Origin: Parafrankia elaeagni
GTDB lineage: Bacteria > Actinomycetota > Actinomycetes > Frankiales > Frankiaceae
NCBI RefSeq assembly: GCF_000374165.1
Contig: NZ_KB893758.1
Coordinates: 1 to 35,121 of the forward strand
Length of the DNA: 35,121 nucleotides
Direction: 5' to 3'
This document shows positions 18,339-29,181 of this stretch, one piece after another. A model generated the notes under the pieces. The model ran no database searches and was not told where the DNA came from. It saw only the letters and a program-made list of their open reading frames with translations. A program made the position numbers and the translations under genes. How positions within the stretch are numbered: the stretch's first letter is position 1; each line of letters opens with the position of its first letter.

Positions 18339-18431
18339 CGGCGTCTCCTGATGTCCGGGCACCGCGGCGCGGCGCTCACAAGCCTCCTGCGGACCGGGCC
18401 CAGCCCTGCAGCTTAAGGACAAAAAGGACTA

Positions 18432-18460
18432 TTTGTACTTTAGCCCTAATCAGGGGTCAA
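18432..18460 (-). promoter_or_regulatory. Sigma-70/HrdB-type promoter for the lipoprotein gene
   Basis: On the minus strand TTGACC (18460-18455) and TACAAA (18437-18432) are 17 bases apart, in a patch much richer in A+T than its surroundings. Transcription would start near 18424, leaving a leader of about 85 bases before the ATG at 18338. Confidence 0.6.
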
Positions 18461-18520
18461 ACCGGTGCGGCAACCGTACAACATCACGCGTATGGCGCAC
18501 ACCGTCCACCGCGCCGCGGC

Positions 18521-18591
18521 CCGCGGGCCCGCGGGCCCGCGGAGGTCATCAGTCCTGCCACCGGCCCCCCGGTCCCCCGCCTCGGCGGGGG
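18521..18591 (-). terminator. GC palindrome and hairpin downstream of the methyltransferase gene
   Basis: CCCCCGC (18574-18580), CTCG, GCGGGGG (18585-18591) is a seven-pair hairpin eight bases past the methyltransferase stop. A second, perfect 22-base palindrome built of CCGCGGG steps follows at 18521-18542. Together they are a plausible terminator isolating this gene from the lipoprotein gene. Confidence 0.6.
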
Positions 18592-18598
18592 TGGCGGG

Positions 18599-19411
18599 TC
18601 ACCGGCGCGGACCCGAGGCCACGATCACCGCCATCGACGGAGCCCACCAGTAGCTGCAGTCCGCCGGGGGCCGCAGGCCGTCCACCACCCGCACGGAGAA
18701 CGTCTCGAAATGCCGCAGCAGTGAACGCTGGTGGCGGCGGGAGACCGAGTCGATCTCGTTCGAGTAGTAGGTGAAGGACCCGCTGTCGGTCAGGTGAGCG
18801 GCGGCGTGCGGGAAGAAGTGCTCGGCGAAGGTGGCGTCACGCACCACGTAGTCGTCCACCTCGCGTTCGTCCAGCGGGTAGGTGTCGAACAGGATCCCGT
18901 CGAACCTGCCGAGGCCGGGCAGCACGTCCTGCCAGCGGCCGACGGCGATCTCGGCCCCGGCCCGCCCCGCCGCCCACTCCCGCGCGGTCACGGCGACGTC
19001 CGGGTTCGCCTCGATGACCGTGTGACCGGACGGACCGTGCTCCTGGACGAACCCCGCCGAGATCCCGAGGCCGAAGCCGACCTCGCACACGGTTCCGCCG
19101 GGCCGGGTGACGGCGCCGGCGAGGGCCCGCATCAGCGGCTCCTCCCAGGTCTGCATCACCTCCTGGCCGGAGACCAGCAGCGTGCCGCCGGTGACCGCCG
19201 GCACCGCCTCGTCCACGGCGACGTCGATCTTCGGACGGGTCCCCCCGGGGACCATCTGCCCGGCGACCTCGTCGAGCGCACCGACATCGGCGGCGAACTC
19301 GTCCAGCGCCCTGCCCAGCAGCCACTGCCGCGGCTCGTCGGCCACCGGTGACAGCAGGGACTCGGACGTCGGGGTGAGACTGACCTCGAACTTCGCCGCA
19401 CGGCGGAGCAC
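18599..19411 (-). CDS. Guanidinoacetate N-methyltransferase-like SAM methyltransferase
   Basis: 270 residues from GTG at 19411, chosen because GGGAGG lies four bases upstream; the frame extends to 19483. The C-terminal two thirds follow animal GAMT closely. It has a W-E-x-P-x-M-x-A-L segment (WEEPLMRALAGAV), SAM motif VCEVGFGLGISAGFVQE, VIEANPDV, WQDVLP..GRFDGILFDTYPLDERE, SGSFTYYSNE and the ending LRPPADCSYWWAPSMAVIVAS. GAMT uses the Glu of the WE motif and the Asp of LYDTYPL to hold guanidinoacetate, and both are kept. An N-terminal extension of roughly 90 residues is not part of GAMT. I infer an amidino or guanidino N-methyltransferase; the true acceptor is unknown. No amidinotransferase is adjacent. 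Confidence 0.8.
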   Translation of the reverse strand: MLRRAAKFEVSLTPTSESLLSPVADEPRQWLLGRALDEFAADVGALDEVAGQMVPGGTRPKIDVAVDEAVPAVTGGTLLVSGQEVMQTWEEPLMRALAGAVTRPGGTVCEVGFGLGISAGFVQEHGPSGHTVIEANPDVAVTAREWAAGRAGAEIAVGRWQDVLPGLGRFDGILFDTYPLDEREVDDYVVRDATFAEHFFPHAAAHLTDSGSFTYYSNEIDSVSRRHQRSLLRHFETFSVRVVDGLRPPADCSYWWAPSMAVIVASGPRR

Positions 19412-19810
19412 GTGACCTCCCAGATTCGACACGGGCGAACCGGCCAGGGGAATCCGGCGGAACCGGAGGCCGGCCGGATGCACGGTATATGGCGCGCGGG
19501 GGGAATCCAGCCCGTTCAGGAATGACGTTCACGGATCACTTCTCCGGCCCGGCACGCGCCCGTCCGGGAGCCCGCCGGGCCGTCGAACGGAGGGCGAAGG
19601 ATCATGCCGTAGGATCGGCCACGGTGTGATGTGCGCAGGCGTTCGCGCCGACCACCAGTACCGGCCGCCACCAGTACCGGCCGCATGAGTGCCAGACCGA
19701 ACGAGTACCAGATCGCGCGGGTACCGGATCGGTCATGCTCAACGGCCCGGGCCCGGTCGTCGGTCCCGGTAATCTGAGGGCAACCGTGACGAACGCAGGA
19801 GTGGGGCCGC
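19412..19810. other. 399-base divergent intergenic region with a 16-bp tandem duplication
   Basis: Between the methyltransferase (-) and the receptor kinase (+). CCACCAGTACCGGCCG occurs twice head to tail at 19652-19667 and 19668-19683. No convincing gene; both promoters should be here. Confidence 0.55.
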
Positions 19811-22477
19811 GTGACCGGGTATACGCCACCACCGGTGTCCGGCAACACCGCGCGACCGCTGCGTGCGGAGGACCCCGTCCAGCTCGGCGCCTACCGCGTC
19901 GTGGGCCGCCTCGGCCAGGGCGGGATGGGTGCGGTCTTCCTCGGTCAGGCGCCGGACGGCACCGCGGTCGCCATCAAGGTCATCCGGCCTGAGCTGGCGT
20001 CCCGCCCGGAGTTCCGGGCCCGGTTCGCCCGGGAGGCCGAAAGCGCGCGCCGGGTGCGGCGGTTCACCACCGCGGCCGTCCTCGACGCCGATCCTGACGG
20101 CCCCCAGCCGTATCTGGTGACGGAGTTCGTCGAGGGCCCGACATTGTCTCGGCATATCTCGGCCCGCGGGCCGATGCGCCCCGCCGATCTCGAACAGCTC
20201 GCGGTCAGCGTCGCCACCGCGCTGTCGGCGATCCACGCGGCCGGTATCGTCCACCGGGATCTCACCCCGGCGAACGTCCTGCTTTCCCCGGTCGGCCCGA
20301 AGGTGATCGATTTCGGGCTCGCCCGGGAATACGACACCGTCAGCGACCTGTCCCGCAACGTGAAGCAGGCGATCGGCACCCCCGGGTACATGTCGCCGGA
20401 ACAGATTCTCGATCAGCCGATCACCGCCGCGGTCGACATCTTCGCCTGGGGCTCGATCATGATCTTCGCGGCGACCGGGCAGCCGCCGTTCGGGCAGGGC
20501 CGGGTGGAGGCCGTCCTCTACCGCATCGTGAACGAGCAGCCCCGGCTGGACGGCGTGACCGGCGAGCTGCGGGAACTCGTCGAGCTGGCGATGCGCAAGG
20601 AGTTCGCGACCCGTCCGACCGCCGAGGAGCTGCGCGCGGCCCTGATCGGCGGCGTGCCGATCCCCGACCGGGCAGCGGGCCCGGCGGCTGCCGAAGGTGC
20701 CGAGAGCACGGGTGGCGCCAGCCCGGGACGCGGGCGCCGGTGGTCGCTGGGCGGCCGCAGGGCCGCGGCGGCAGCGCCCTCGTCCACCGCCGCCGGTGTG
20801 GCCGGAGCAGCCGGAGTCGCCGGAGCAGCCGGAGTCGCCGGAGCGGCCGATGGCGGTTCAGTTGCGCCGCTCTCCCCCGCCCCGCAGGCGCACCCGGCCC
20901 CGCCTTCACCGGTCTCCCGGGCTGGCACTCCGCCGCCCTCGGCGGCATCCTTCCCCTCGCTCCCCTCGTTCCCCTCCGTCCCGCCGTCGCAGGTTCCGCC
21001 GGTGTCCCGGCCGCCGGCACCCCCCCATCCGGGTGTATCGCCGTACTCGCCCGCGCCCCAGACCTCATGGGCACCGCAGCACTCGCCAGCACCGCAGCAC
21101 TCGCCAGCACCGCAGCACTCGTCGGCGCCCGGGGTTTCCGGTGCCTCCGGCGGTAGCCGGGGCGGGCCGGAGCAGCCGCCTCCGGACGCCGCCGGCCGCC
21201 ACCGGACCGGCCGAACGGTCGCCCTGGCCGGCTTCGCGGCGGCACTGGCGGCGGCCGTCGCCATCCCGCTGCTCACCCTCGGCGGCGACGACACCCCGTC
21301 GAGCGCCGACCGGGCGGCCATCGCGGACCGGCTCGCCGACGAGGCGGCGGGCAGCCGCGCCACCGATCCGGCCCTGGCCGCGCGGCTGAGTCTCGCGGCC
21401 TACCGCATCGCGCCGGCCGGCACCGCCCGGGATGCGCTGATCGCCTCGTTCGGCGCGAGCACCGCGACGCGGACACCGGCGGCGGGCAGCCCCGCCCGGG
21501 ATGTCGCGTTCAGCCCGGCCGGCCCGGTGCTCGCCACGGCCGGGCCGGACGGTGTCCTGCGGCTCTACCGGCTGGCCGACGGCGCCGAGCCGACGCTGCT
21601 CAGCGAGCAGCCGACCGAGGACCCGGCCGTGGCCCTCGCCTTCGACGAGGACGGTGACCGGCTGGCCGTCAGCGGCACCGCGGACCCGGCGCGGCTGTGG
21701 GACGTCCGCGACCCGGCGCGCCCGCAGCGACTGGCCGTGCTGGCCGGGCTGGGCACGCCGCTCCAGGTGGCGCTGTCCGCGGACGGCACACTGCTCGCCG
21801 CGGCGACCGACGACGGTACGTTCGCCCTCTGGCGGCTCACCGACCCGGCCACGCCCGACCCGCCGCGGCTGCAGCGCACCATGTCCGTCCGGACGGACAT
21901 GGCGCTGAGCCCCGCCGGCGACCTGCTCGCGGTGGCGGGCATCGGCGGCGAGGTCCAGCTCTGGAACATCACCGACCCGGAGCGCCCGGTCCGCGCCGGG
22001 GTCGCCAGCGGTGCGCTGGGCGCGGTCAACGCGGTCGCCTTCAGCGCCGACGGGAAGCGCCTGGCCACCGGCGGCGACGACCGGACCGTTCGGGTCTGGG
22101 ATGTCGGCAACCCCCGGGAGAGCCGTGTCACCGCCGAGCTGACGGGGCACGACACGCCTGTCACCGCGGTCGCGTTCGGCGCGGCCGGCCAGATCGTGAG
22201 CGGTGACCAGGCCGGTGTCGTCACCTACTGGAGCGGCTCCGGGCCGGCCGCGATGGCACGGGTCGACGATGTCGGCAGCTCGGTCCTGGCCCTGGCGGTC
22301 GACCAGGCCGGTGACCGGCTGGCGACGACCACCGAGGACGGCCGAACCACGGTGTGGTCGGTCAACCCCGATCGGCTCACCGCCGCCGCCTGCGCGGACC
22401 CGGCGGCGCGGATCAGCCGGGACGAGTGGGACGAGCGCATTCCGGAGCTCCCGTACACCGATCCCTGCCGCGTCTGA
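19811..22477 (+). CDS. Receptor Ser/Thr protein kinase with extracellular WD40-type propeller
   Basis: 888 residues from GTG at 19811, AGGAG about nine bases upstream. Kinase domain about 27-285: GRLGQGGMGAVFLG, Lys56 in VAIKVI, catalytic Asp150 in IVHRDLTPANVLL (Thr where Lys is usual), Asp167 in DFGLAR, and GTPGYMSPEQ. A Pro/Ala/Ser-rich juxtamembrane linker (about 290-460) contains DNA-level tandem repeats (GVAGAA, near 20806-20850; APQHS, near 21070-21121). One membrane span follows, about 470-490 (VALAGFAAALAAAVAIPLLTL). The C-terminal about 330 residues hold WD40-like blades such as AVAFSADGKRLATGGDDRTVRVWDV, predicted outside the cell. Family knowledge: M. tuberculosis PknD has the same plan with a beta-propeller sensor. 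It is tail-to-tail with the Hsp70-PstS fusion gene. Confidence 0.93.
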   Translation: MTGYTPPPVSGNTARPLRAEDPVQLGAYRVVGRLGQGGMGAVFLGQAPDGTAVAIKVIRPELASRPEFRARFAREAESARRVRRFTTAAVLDADPDGPQPYLVTEFVEGPTLSRHISARGPMRPADLEQLAVSVATALSAIHAAGIVHRDLTPANVLLSPVGPKVIDFGLAREYDTVSDLSRNVKQAIGTPGYMSPEQILDQPITAAVDIFAWGSIMIFAATGQPPFGQGRVEAVLYRIVNEQPRLDGVTGELRELVELAMRKEFATRPTAEELRAALIGGVPIPDRAAGPAAAEGAESTGGASPGRGRRWSLGGRRAAAAAPSSTAAGVAGAAGVAGAAGVAGAADGGSVAPLSPAPQAHPAPPSPVSRAGTPPPSAASFPSLPSFPSVPPSQVPPVSRPPAPPHPGVSPYSPAPQTSWAPQHSPAPQHSPAPQHSSAPGVSGASGGSRGGPEQPPPDAAGRHRTGRTVALAGFAAALAAAVAIPLLTLGGDDTPSSADRAAIADRLADEAAGSRATDPALAARLSLAAYRIAPAGTARDALIASFGASTATRTPAAGSPARDVAFSPAGPVLATAGPDGVLRLYRLADGAEPTLLSEQPTEDPAVALAFDEDGDRLAVSGTADPARLWDVRDPARPQRLAVLAGLGTPLQVALSADGTLLAAATDDGTFALWRLTDPATPDPPRLQRTMSVRTDMALSPAGDLLAVAGIGGEVQLWNITDPERPVRAGVASGALGAVNAVAFSADGKRLATGGDDRTVRVWDVGNPRESRVTAELTGHDTPVTAVAFGAAGQIVSGDQAGVVTYWSGSGPAAMARVDDVGSSVLALAVDQAGDRLATTTEDGRTTVWSVNPDRLTAAACADPAARISRDEWDERIPELPYTDPCRV

Positions 22478-22516
22478 TCCCTTGCCCGCCGCGGCTGATC
22501 CCTTGCCCGCCGCGGC
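22475..22516 (+). repeat. 21-bp tandem duplication that copies the kinase stop codon
   Basis: Two identical 21-base units (22475-22495 and 22496-22516) each begin with TGA; the first TGA is the kinase stop. A partial third unit, again starting TGA, follows at 22517. The unit is seven codons long, so the extra stops are in frame. Confidence 0.9.
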
Positions 22517-22676
22517 TGACCGCTCGACCCAGCCCGCCGCGGCCCGCGGCCCGTGACCGCCCTCTGGAACGACGTCCGGCCGCCACGCCGTGGAGCTGCG
22601 TGACGGCCGGACGAGGATGGCGAAGATCCCGGCAGGGGATGACGGGCGGCGGCGCTGCCGCCGGATGCTCTGCCGG

Positions 22677-25358
22677 TCAGGCGGTGACGGCGGGTACGCC
22701 CTGGGTCAGCTCGTCGACGCGGGCGACGTTCTCGTTGATCGTGCTGTCGGCCCGTGGGACGTAGTGCGCGTCGAACGCGATGTCCTTGCCGTTCTCCATG
22801 TAGTAGCGCATGAAAGCGGCGGTGCCGGGCTCGCGCAGCGCGTCCTTGCGGGCGTAGACGAACACCGGCTTGCACAGTGGCAGGTAGTAGCCCGTTCCGG
22901 CGGTCACGGCGTTCGGCTCGACGCAGCCGTCACCGTTGTCGATCTCCAGGCCGCGCAGGCGCGGCCCGAACGTCTCGTAGGTCGGGAAGTCGAGGAAGCC
23001 CATCGCCAGGCGGTCGCCCGCCACGTCGTTCGCCACGCCGCTGAGGTCGGTCTCCTGATACTGGCGGGAGCGGTCGCTGGCATCGTTCACGGTGGCGTTG
23101 AACACCTGGGCCTGCACGGTGTCGCGCGACGGCCCGACGAAGGTGATCGGCTCGTCCGGGAAGGAGGAGTCGATGTCACTCCACCGGGTGACGCTCGAAC
23201 CGGCGTCCCAGATCTGACGGACCTGGTCGAGGGTCATGCACTGGGCCCAGGTGTTCTCCGGGTTCACCACGATCGGCAGGGTGTGGTGGGCGACCTCGAA
23301 GCCGACGATCTGGTCCGCGCACCCCACGTCCTGCGAGAAGCTGGGATCGAACTCGAAAGACGCACCGGCGACGTCGACGTCACCCGCGCACAGCTTCGCG
23401 AAACCGTCCTCGGTGGTCGAGGCGTTGACGCTGACCGTCACGTTCGGCTGTACCTGGCGGAAGCCGGCGTAGGCGGTCTCGCTGATCGGCGCGACCTCGG
23501 CGGAACCGGCGACCAGCACCGTGTTCGGCCCCCGGGTGGCCGGGACGGGCGCCGCGCTCGCCGGCGGCGCCTGCGTGACCCGCGGCGCGGCGACGGGCAG
23601 CACGCTGCTCGGCGACTCGTCGTCGTCGCCACCGGCCAGGACCAGGCCGAAGGTCGTGGCCGCGGCGACGAACACGACCGCGGCCGCCGCGGCGGCGACC
23701 GTCGTCCGTGACCAGCCGGCGAACGGGCCGCCACGGGCGGCCGACGACCGCCGCGCGGCCCTGCCCCCGGGGCCCCCGGGGCCCTCGGGACCCCCGGCAC
23801 CGGCGGCACCGGCGGCCGTGCTACCAGGCCCTGCGCCGGTCCAGGACGCCCCGGGGGGAACCGGCCCCGACCCGGTACCGGCACCGGTCGGGTGGCCACC
23901 CGACGGGGCGACGACCTCCATGCCGCCGAGCACCGTGGCCATGCTCGTGTCGTAGGCGCCGGCGGACGTCGCCGCCGGATCGCCGGACCCCCACGGATCT
24001 CCGGAGCTGCCCCCGGGAGTGCCCGCGCCGGCGGCCTGCCCGGAGCGGTCGCCACCGATCATCGTCGCGTCGGGATCGGATCCCTGGTCGACGGGCACCG
24101 GCCCGCTCGACGGATAGGACCCGGCCGGCGGGACGGACGTCACCGGCGGAAGCGAGAACACGGGCGGCACGGAACCCGCGGGCGGGTAGGCGCCCGGCTG
24201 CGACACCGGACCCCACGGCGGCACGGAGGAGGGTGCCGGCGCGTTGCCGGGCGGCCGGATGATCGAGGTGATGTCCTCGCCCGACGCGCGTTCGGCGAGC
24301 CCGGCGGCGATCAGCGCGGCGCCGGTGGCGATGTCGTCGTCCGAGCCGTACTGCCAGCGGCCGACGGCGGGGAACGCCGCCCGCATCTGGGCTCCGACCA
24401 GCGGCATCCGCGCGGTGCCGCCGTAGAGGATGACGGTCGACAGGTCGGCCGCGTCGGCCTGGCCGCTGCGCAGCGCCTGCCGGAACGCCCGCACCGTGTC
24501 CTCCACGACCGGGGCGACGAGCATCTCCAGGTCGGCCCGCCGCAGGGTGGCCGAGGTCCCCGCGACACCGGGAACCGCGAACGCGACCTCGACCTCGTCG
24601 TCCTCGGCGAGGTACTCCTTGGCCTGCGCGCACTCGGCCCGCAACCGGCCGAGCGCCACCGCGACAGCGGTGTCGGCGAGGTCGAGCCGGTCGCGGCTGC
24701 TGCCCGCCTGGGCCAGTACCCGGTCAACCAGCAGGTCGTCGATCGCGGTGCCGCCGGCGCGGCTGCCGGCCGGGGACCCGAGCTTGTCGAACCCGAAGGG
24801 GCTGAAGGACAGCACCGCCGTGTCGAGATGGCCGGCGCCGAAGTCGTAGAAGCCGACCAGGTCGACGGTCCGGGCCGATCGGCGGCTCAGCAGCAGCGTG
24901 CCGATCGCGTCCGCCGAGGCGCAGGTCGTGACGGGTGCGGAGACGTCCGACAGCTGGCTGACCGCCTCGGCGAACGCCTCGCGGCGGTGCTCGGGCCAGA
25001 AGGTCGGGTGCGCGATGACGATGTGGTCGGGCTCCTCGCCGCGGGCCGCGACGACCTGGCCGACCAGATGTCCGACGAGCCGGGCCAGCAGGCCCTCCGG
25101 GCTGTAGGCCGCGCCGCCGACCAGGGTGTGGCCGGTCTCCCCGACCCGGTGCAGGAAGCCGCTCGCGGCCCGGTCGGGGTCGGCGGTGGCCCGCCGTGCG
25201 GCGGACCGGCCGACCAGCACACCTCCCGTCGGGGGCATGTAGAGCACGGACGGGACCTCCCGCCCACCACCCACGGTGAGCACAGTGGGCCAGCCCCCGT
25301 CGGCGACCGCGAGAACCGTCGTCGCCGACCCGACATCGATACCTAGTTGGTAGCCCAC
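22677..25358 (-). CDS. Transmembrane fusion: Hsp70-type ATPase, linker, one span, PstS-like binding domain
   Basis: 893 residues from GTG at 25358 (GGAGG six bases upstream). Residues 1-365 are an Hsp70/actin-fold nucleotide-binding domain: GIDVGSATTVLAV, YDFGAGHLDTAVLSF and VILYGGTARMPLV are the two phosphate loops and the adenosine motif. No peptide-binding domain or EEVD tail follows. Residues 366-550 are Pro/Gly/Ser-rich with two similar ATMIGG/ATVLGG motifs. Residues 552-577 (VAAAAAAVVFVAAATTFGLVLAGG) form one membrane span. Residues 612-893 match phosphate-binding protein PstS: VAGSAEVAPISETAYAGF, TEDGFAKLCAGDVDVAGAS, MTLDQVRQIWDAG..VTRWSDID, ITFVGPSRDTVQAQVF. The ATPase would face the cytoplasm and the binding domain the outside. 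I infer a receptor or assembly factor coupled to phosphate or similar anion. It is one unbroken frame, so not an assembly of separate genes. Confidence 0.92.
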   Translation of the reverse strand: MGYQLGIDVGSATTVLAVADGGWPTVLTVGGGREVPSVLYMPPTGGVLVGRSAARRATADPDRAASGFLHRVGETGHTLVGGAAYSPEGLLARLVGHLVGQVVAARGEEPDHIVIAHPTFWPEHRREAFAEAVSQLSDVSAPVTTCASADAIGTLLLSRRSARTVDLVGFYDFGAGHLDTAVLSFSPFGFDKLGSPAGSRAGGTAIDDLLVDRVLAQAGSSRDRLDLADTAVAVALGRLRAECAQAKEYLAEDDEVEVAFAVPGVAGTSATLRRADLEMLVAPVVEDTVRAFRQALRSGQADAADLSTVILYGGTARMPLVGAQMRAAFPAVGRWQYGSDDDIATGAALIAAGLAERASGEDITSIIRPPGNAPAPSSVPPWGPVSQPGAYPPAGSVPPVFSLPPVTSVPPAGSYPSSGPVPVDQGSDPDATMIGGDRSGQAAGAGTPGGSSGDPWGSGDPAATSAGAYDTSMATVLGGMEVVAPSGGHPTGAGTGSGPVPPGASWTGAGPGSTAAGAAGAGGPEGPGGPGGRAARRSSAARGGPFAGWSRTTVAAAAAAVVFVAAATTFGLVLAGGDDDESPSSVLPVAAPRVTQAPPASAAPVPATRGPNTVLVAGSAEVAPISETAYAGFRQVQPNVTVSVNASTTEDGFAKLCAGDVDVAGASFEFDPSFSQDVGCADQIVGFEVAHHTLPIVVNPENTWAQCMTLDQVRQIWDAGSSVTRWSDIDSSFPDEPITFVGPSRDTVQAQVFNATVNDASDRSRQYQETDLSGVANDVAGDRLAMGFLDFPTYETFGPRLRGLEIDNGDGCVEPNAVTAGTGYYLPLCKPVFVYARKDALREPGTAAFMRYYMENGKDIAFDAHYVPRADSTINENVARVDELTQGVPAVTA

Positions 25359-25912
25359 TGGATCCTCCGGCTTTCATTCGTCCGCCGTCCGCCGTGGCTG
25401 ATGCGGACGGACGCCGCGTGGTCCCCCCGGTTCCCCTCGGTGCATCCGACGCCTTCGGCATCCGATCGGGTCGTTCACACAACGACGAAAGATCCGGCGG
25501 CCACATCGTAGGCCTTCCGACCAGGTGCGCCATATCCGGTAGCGGACATCCGTATCAGAAGGCGGACACCATCAGGATCCCCGCGCCCGACCGGCCACGC
25601 GGGCTCGGTGTATGTCGTCGGCCGGAAACGACGCCGGAGAAATGCCGCAGGCCGGCAGCGACACGATGAAGCAGAGACACGGCGCGGAGTACCGGGTGCC
25701 CAGCCGCGCCGATCAGTCCCGTTCGCGGCGATCAGGGTGCGCAAACGGGGTGCGTAAACGAAAAGACCTCCGTGTCGGCCCGGATCTTTTCCGTGTTCCG
25801 GCGCCGACCGGTGTCCGGATCGACATCAGCAAATGGGCGACGCTTCGACACACCTCGATACCCACATCCGACTTCCCACTCCCGCCCGCGACCACACGGG
25901 CACGGAAGGTGC
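25359..25912. other. 554-base spacer between meaB and the Hsp70-PstS gene
   Basis: No convincing gene on either strand; the open frames are short and Arg-rich. It includes a small GGCAC/GTGCC hairpin at 25899-25913 at the meaB stop, and a direct repeat GGTGCG-C/T-AAACG near 25736-25760. The Hsp70-PstS promoter should be within it. Confidence 0.5.
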
Positions 25913-26899
25913 CTACGCGTCGAACGCCTCGAGGATGGCGTCGGCGGCGAGGCTGGGAGTCAGCGCGCCGTCGCGGACCCGGCGCTCGATGTCGGCGGTC
26001 ACCGCCTGGACGCCGGGGTGGTCGCGCAGCCGGGTCAGCAGGCGGTCCTGGACCATCGCCCACGTCCAGTCGACCTGCTGGCGGCGGCGGCGGGCGGCGA
26101 GCTCGCCGGAGGCGTCCAGGGTGTCCTGATGCTTGATGACCTGCGCCCACACCGTGTCCAGGCCGGTCCGCTCCGCGGCGCTGCAGGTCAGCACGGGTGT
26201 CTGCCAGTCGCGGGCGCCGCCCTGCAGGAGCCGGATCGCGCCGGCGAGCTCGCGGGCGGCCCGGCGGGCGTCCAGCTCGTGCGGCCCGTCCGCCTTGTTC
26301 ACGGCGATGACGTCCGCCAGCTCCAGGACGCCCTTCTTGATGCCCTGGAGCTGGTCGCCGGTCCGGGCCAGGGTGAGGAACAGGAACGTGTCGACCATGT
26401 CGGCGACCGTGGTCTCGGACTGGCCGACCCCGACCGTCTCGACGAGAACCACGTCGTAGCCGGCCGCCTCCATGATGACCATGGCCTCACGGGTGGCCTT
26501 CGCGACACCGCCCAGCGTTCCCGCGGTCGGTGACGGGCGGATGAAGGCCGCCGGGTCGGCCGACAGGTCCGCCATCCGCGTCTTGTCACCGAGGATGCTG
26601 CCGCCGGTGCGGGTGGAGGACGGGTCGACCGCGAGCACCGCCACCTGGTGGCCCTTCGCGGTGAGCGTCGTGCCGAGCGCGTCGATGAAGGTCGACTTGC
26701 CCACCCCGGGCACGCCGGTGATCCCCACCCGCCGCGCCTTGCCGGCGTGCGGCAGAAGTGCCACCAGCAGCTTCTGCGCGGCCTCGCGGTGGTCGGGCCG
26801 GGTGGACTCGACCAGCGTGACGGCCCGCGCGATCCACATCCTGGACGACGCGAGGACGCCGTCGGCGTACTCGGCGACGTCGACGACCCGCCGCGCCAT
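25913..26899 (-). CDS. meaB: MeaB, GTPase chaperone of methylmalonyl-CoA mutase
   Basis: 328 residues, ATG at 26899. G-protein motifs of the MeaB/ArgK family: P-loop GITGVPGVGKSTF, LAVDPSSTRTGGSILGDKTRM, VETVGVGQSE and NKAD in VIAVNKADGPHELDARRAARE. Family knowledge: MeaB loads and protects the adenosylcobalamin cofactor of methylmalonyl-CoA mutase using GTP. The gene starts five bases after the mutase large-subunit stop, the usual order, and is certainly co-transcribed. The former name argK for an arginine-transport kinase is not supported. Confidence 0.96.
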   Translation of the reverse strand: MARRVVDVAEYADGVLASSRMWIARAVTLVESTRPDHREAAQKLLVALLPHAGKARRVGITGVPGVGKSTFIDALGTTLTAKGHQVAVLAVDPSSTRTGGSILGDKTRMADLSADPAAFIRPSPTAGTLGGVAKATREAMVIMEAAGYDVVLVETVGVGQSETTVADMVDTFLFLTLARTGDQLQGIKKGVLELADVIAVNKADGPHELDARRAARELAGAIRLLQGGARDWQTPVLTCSAAERTGLDTVWAQVIKHQDTLDASGELAARRRRQQVDWTWAMVQDRLLTRLRDHPGVQAVTADIERRVRDGALTPSLAADAILEAFDA

Positions 26900-26904
26900 C
26901 GCGG

Positions 26905-29180
<2,276 letters not shown>

Positions 29181-29181
<1 letters not shown>

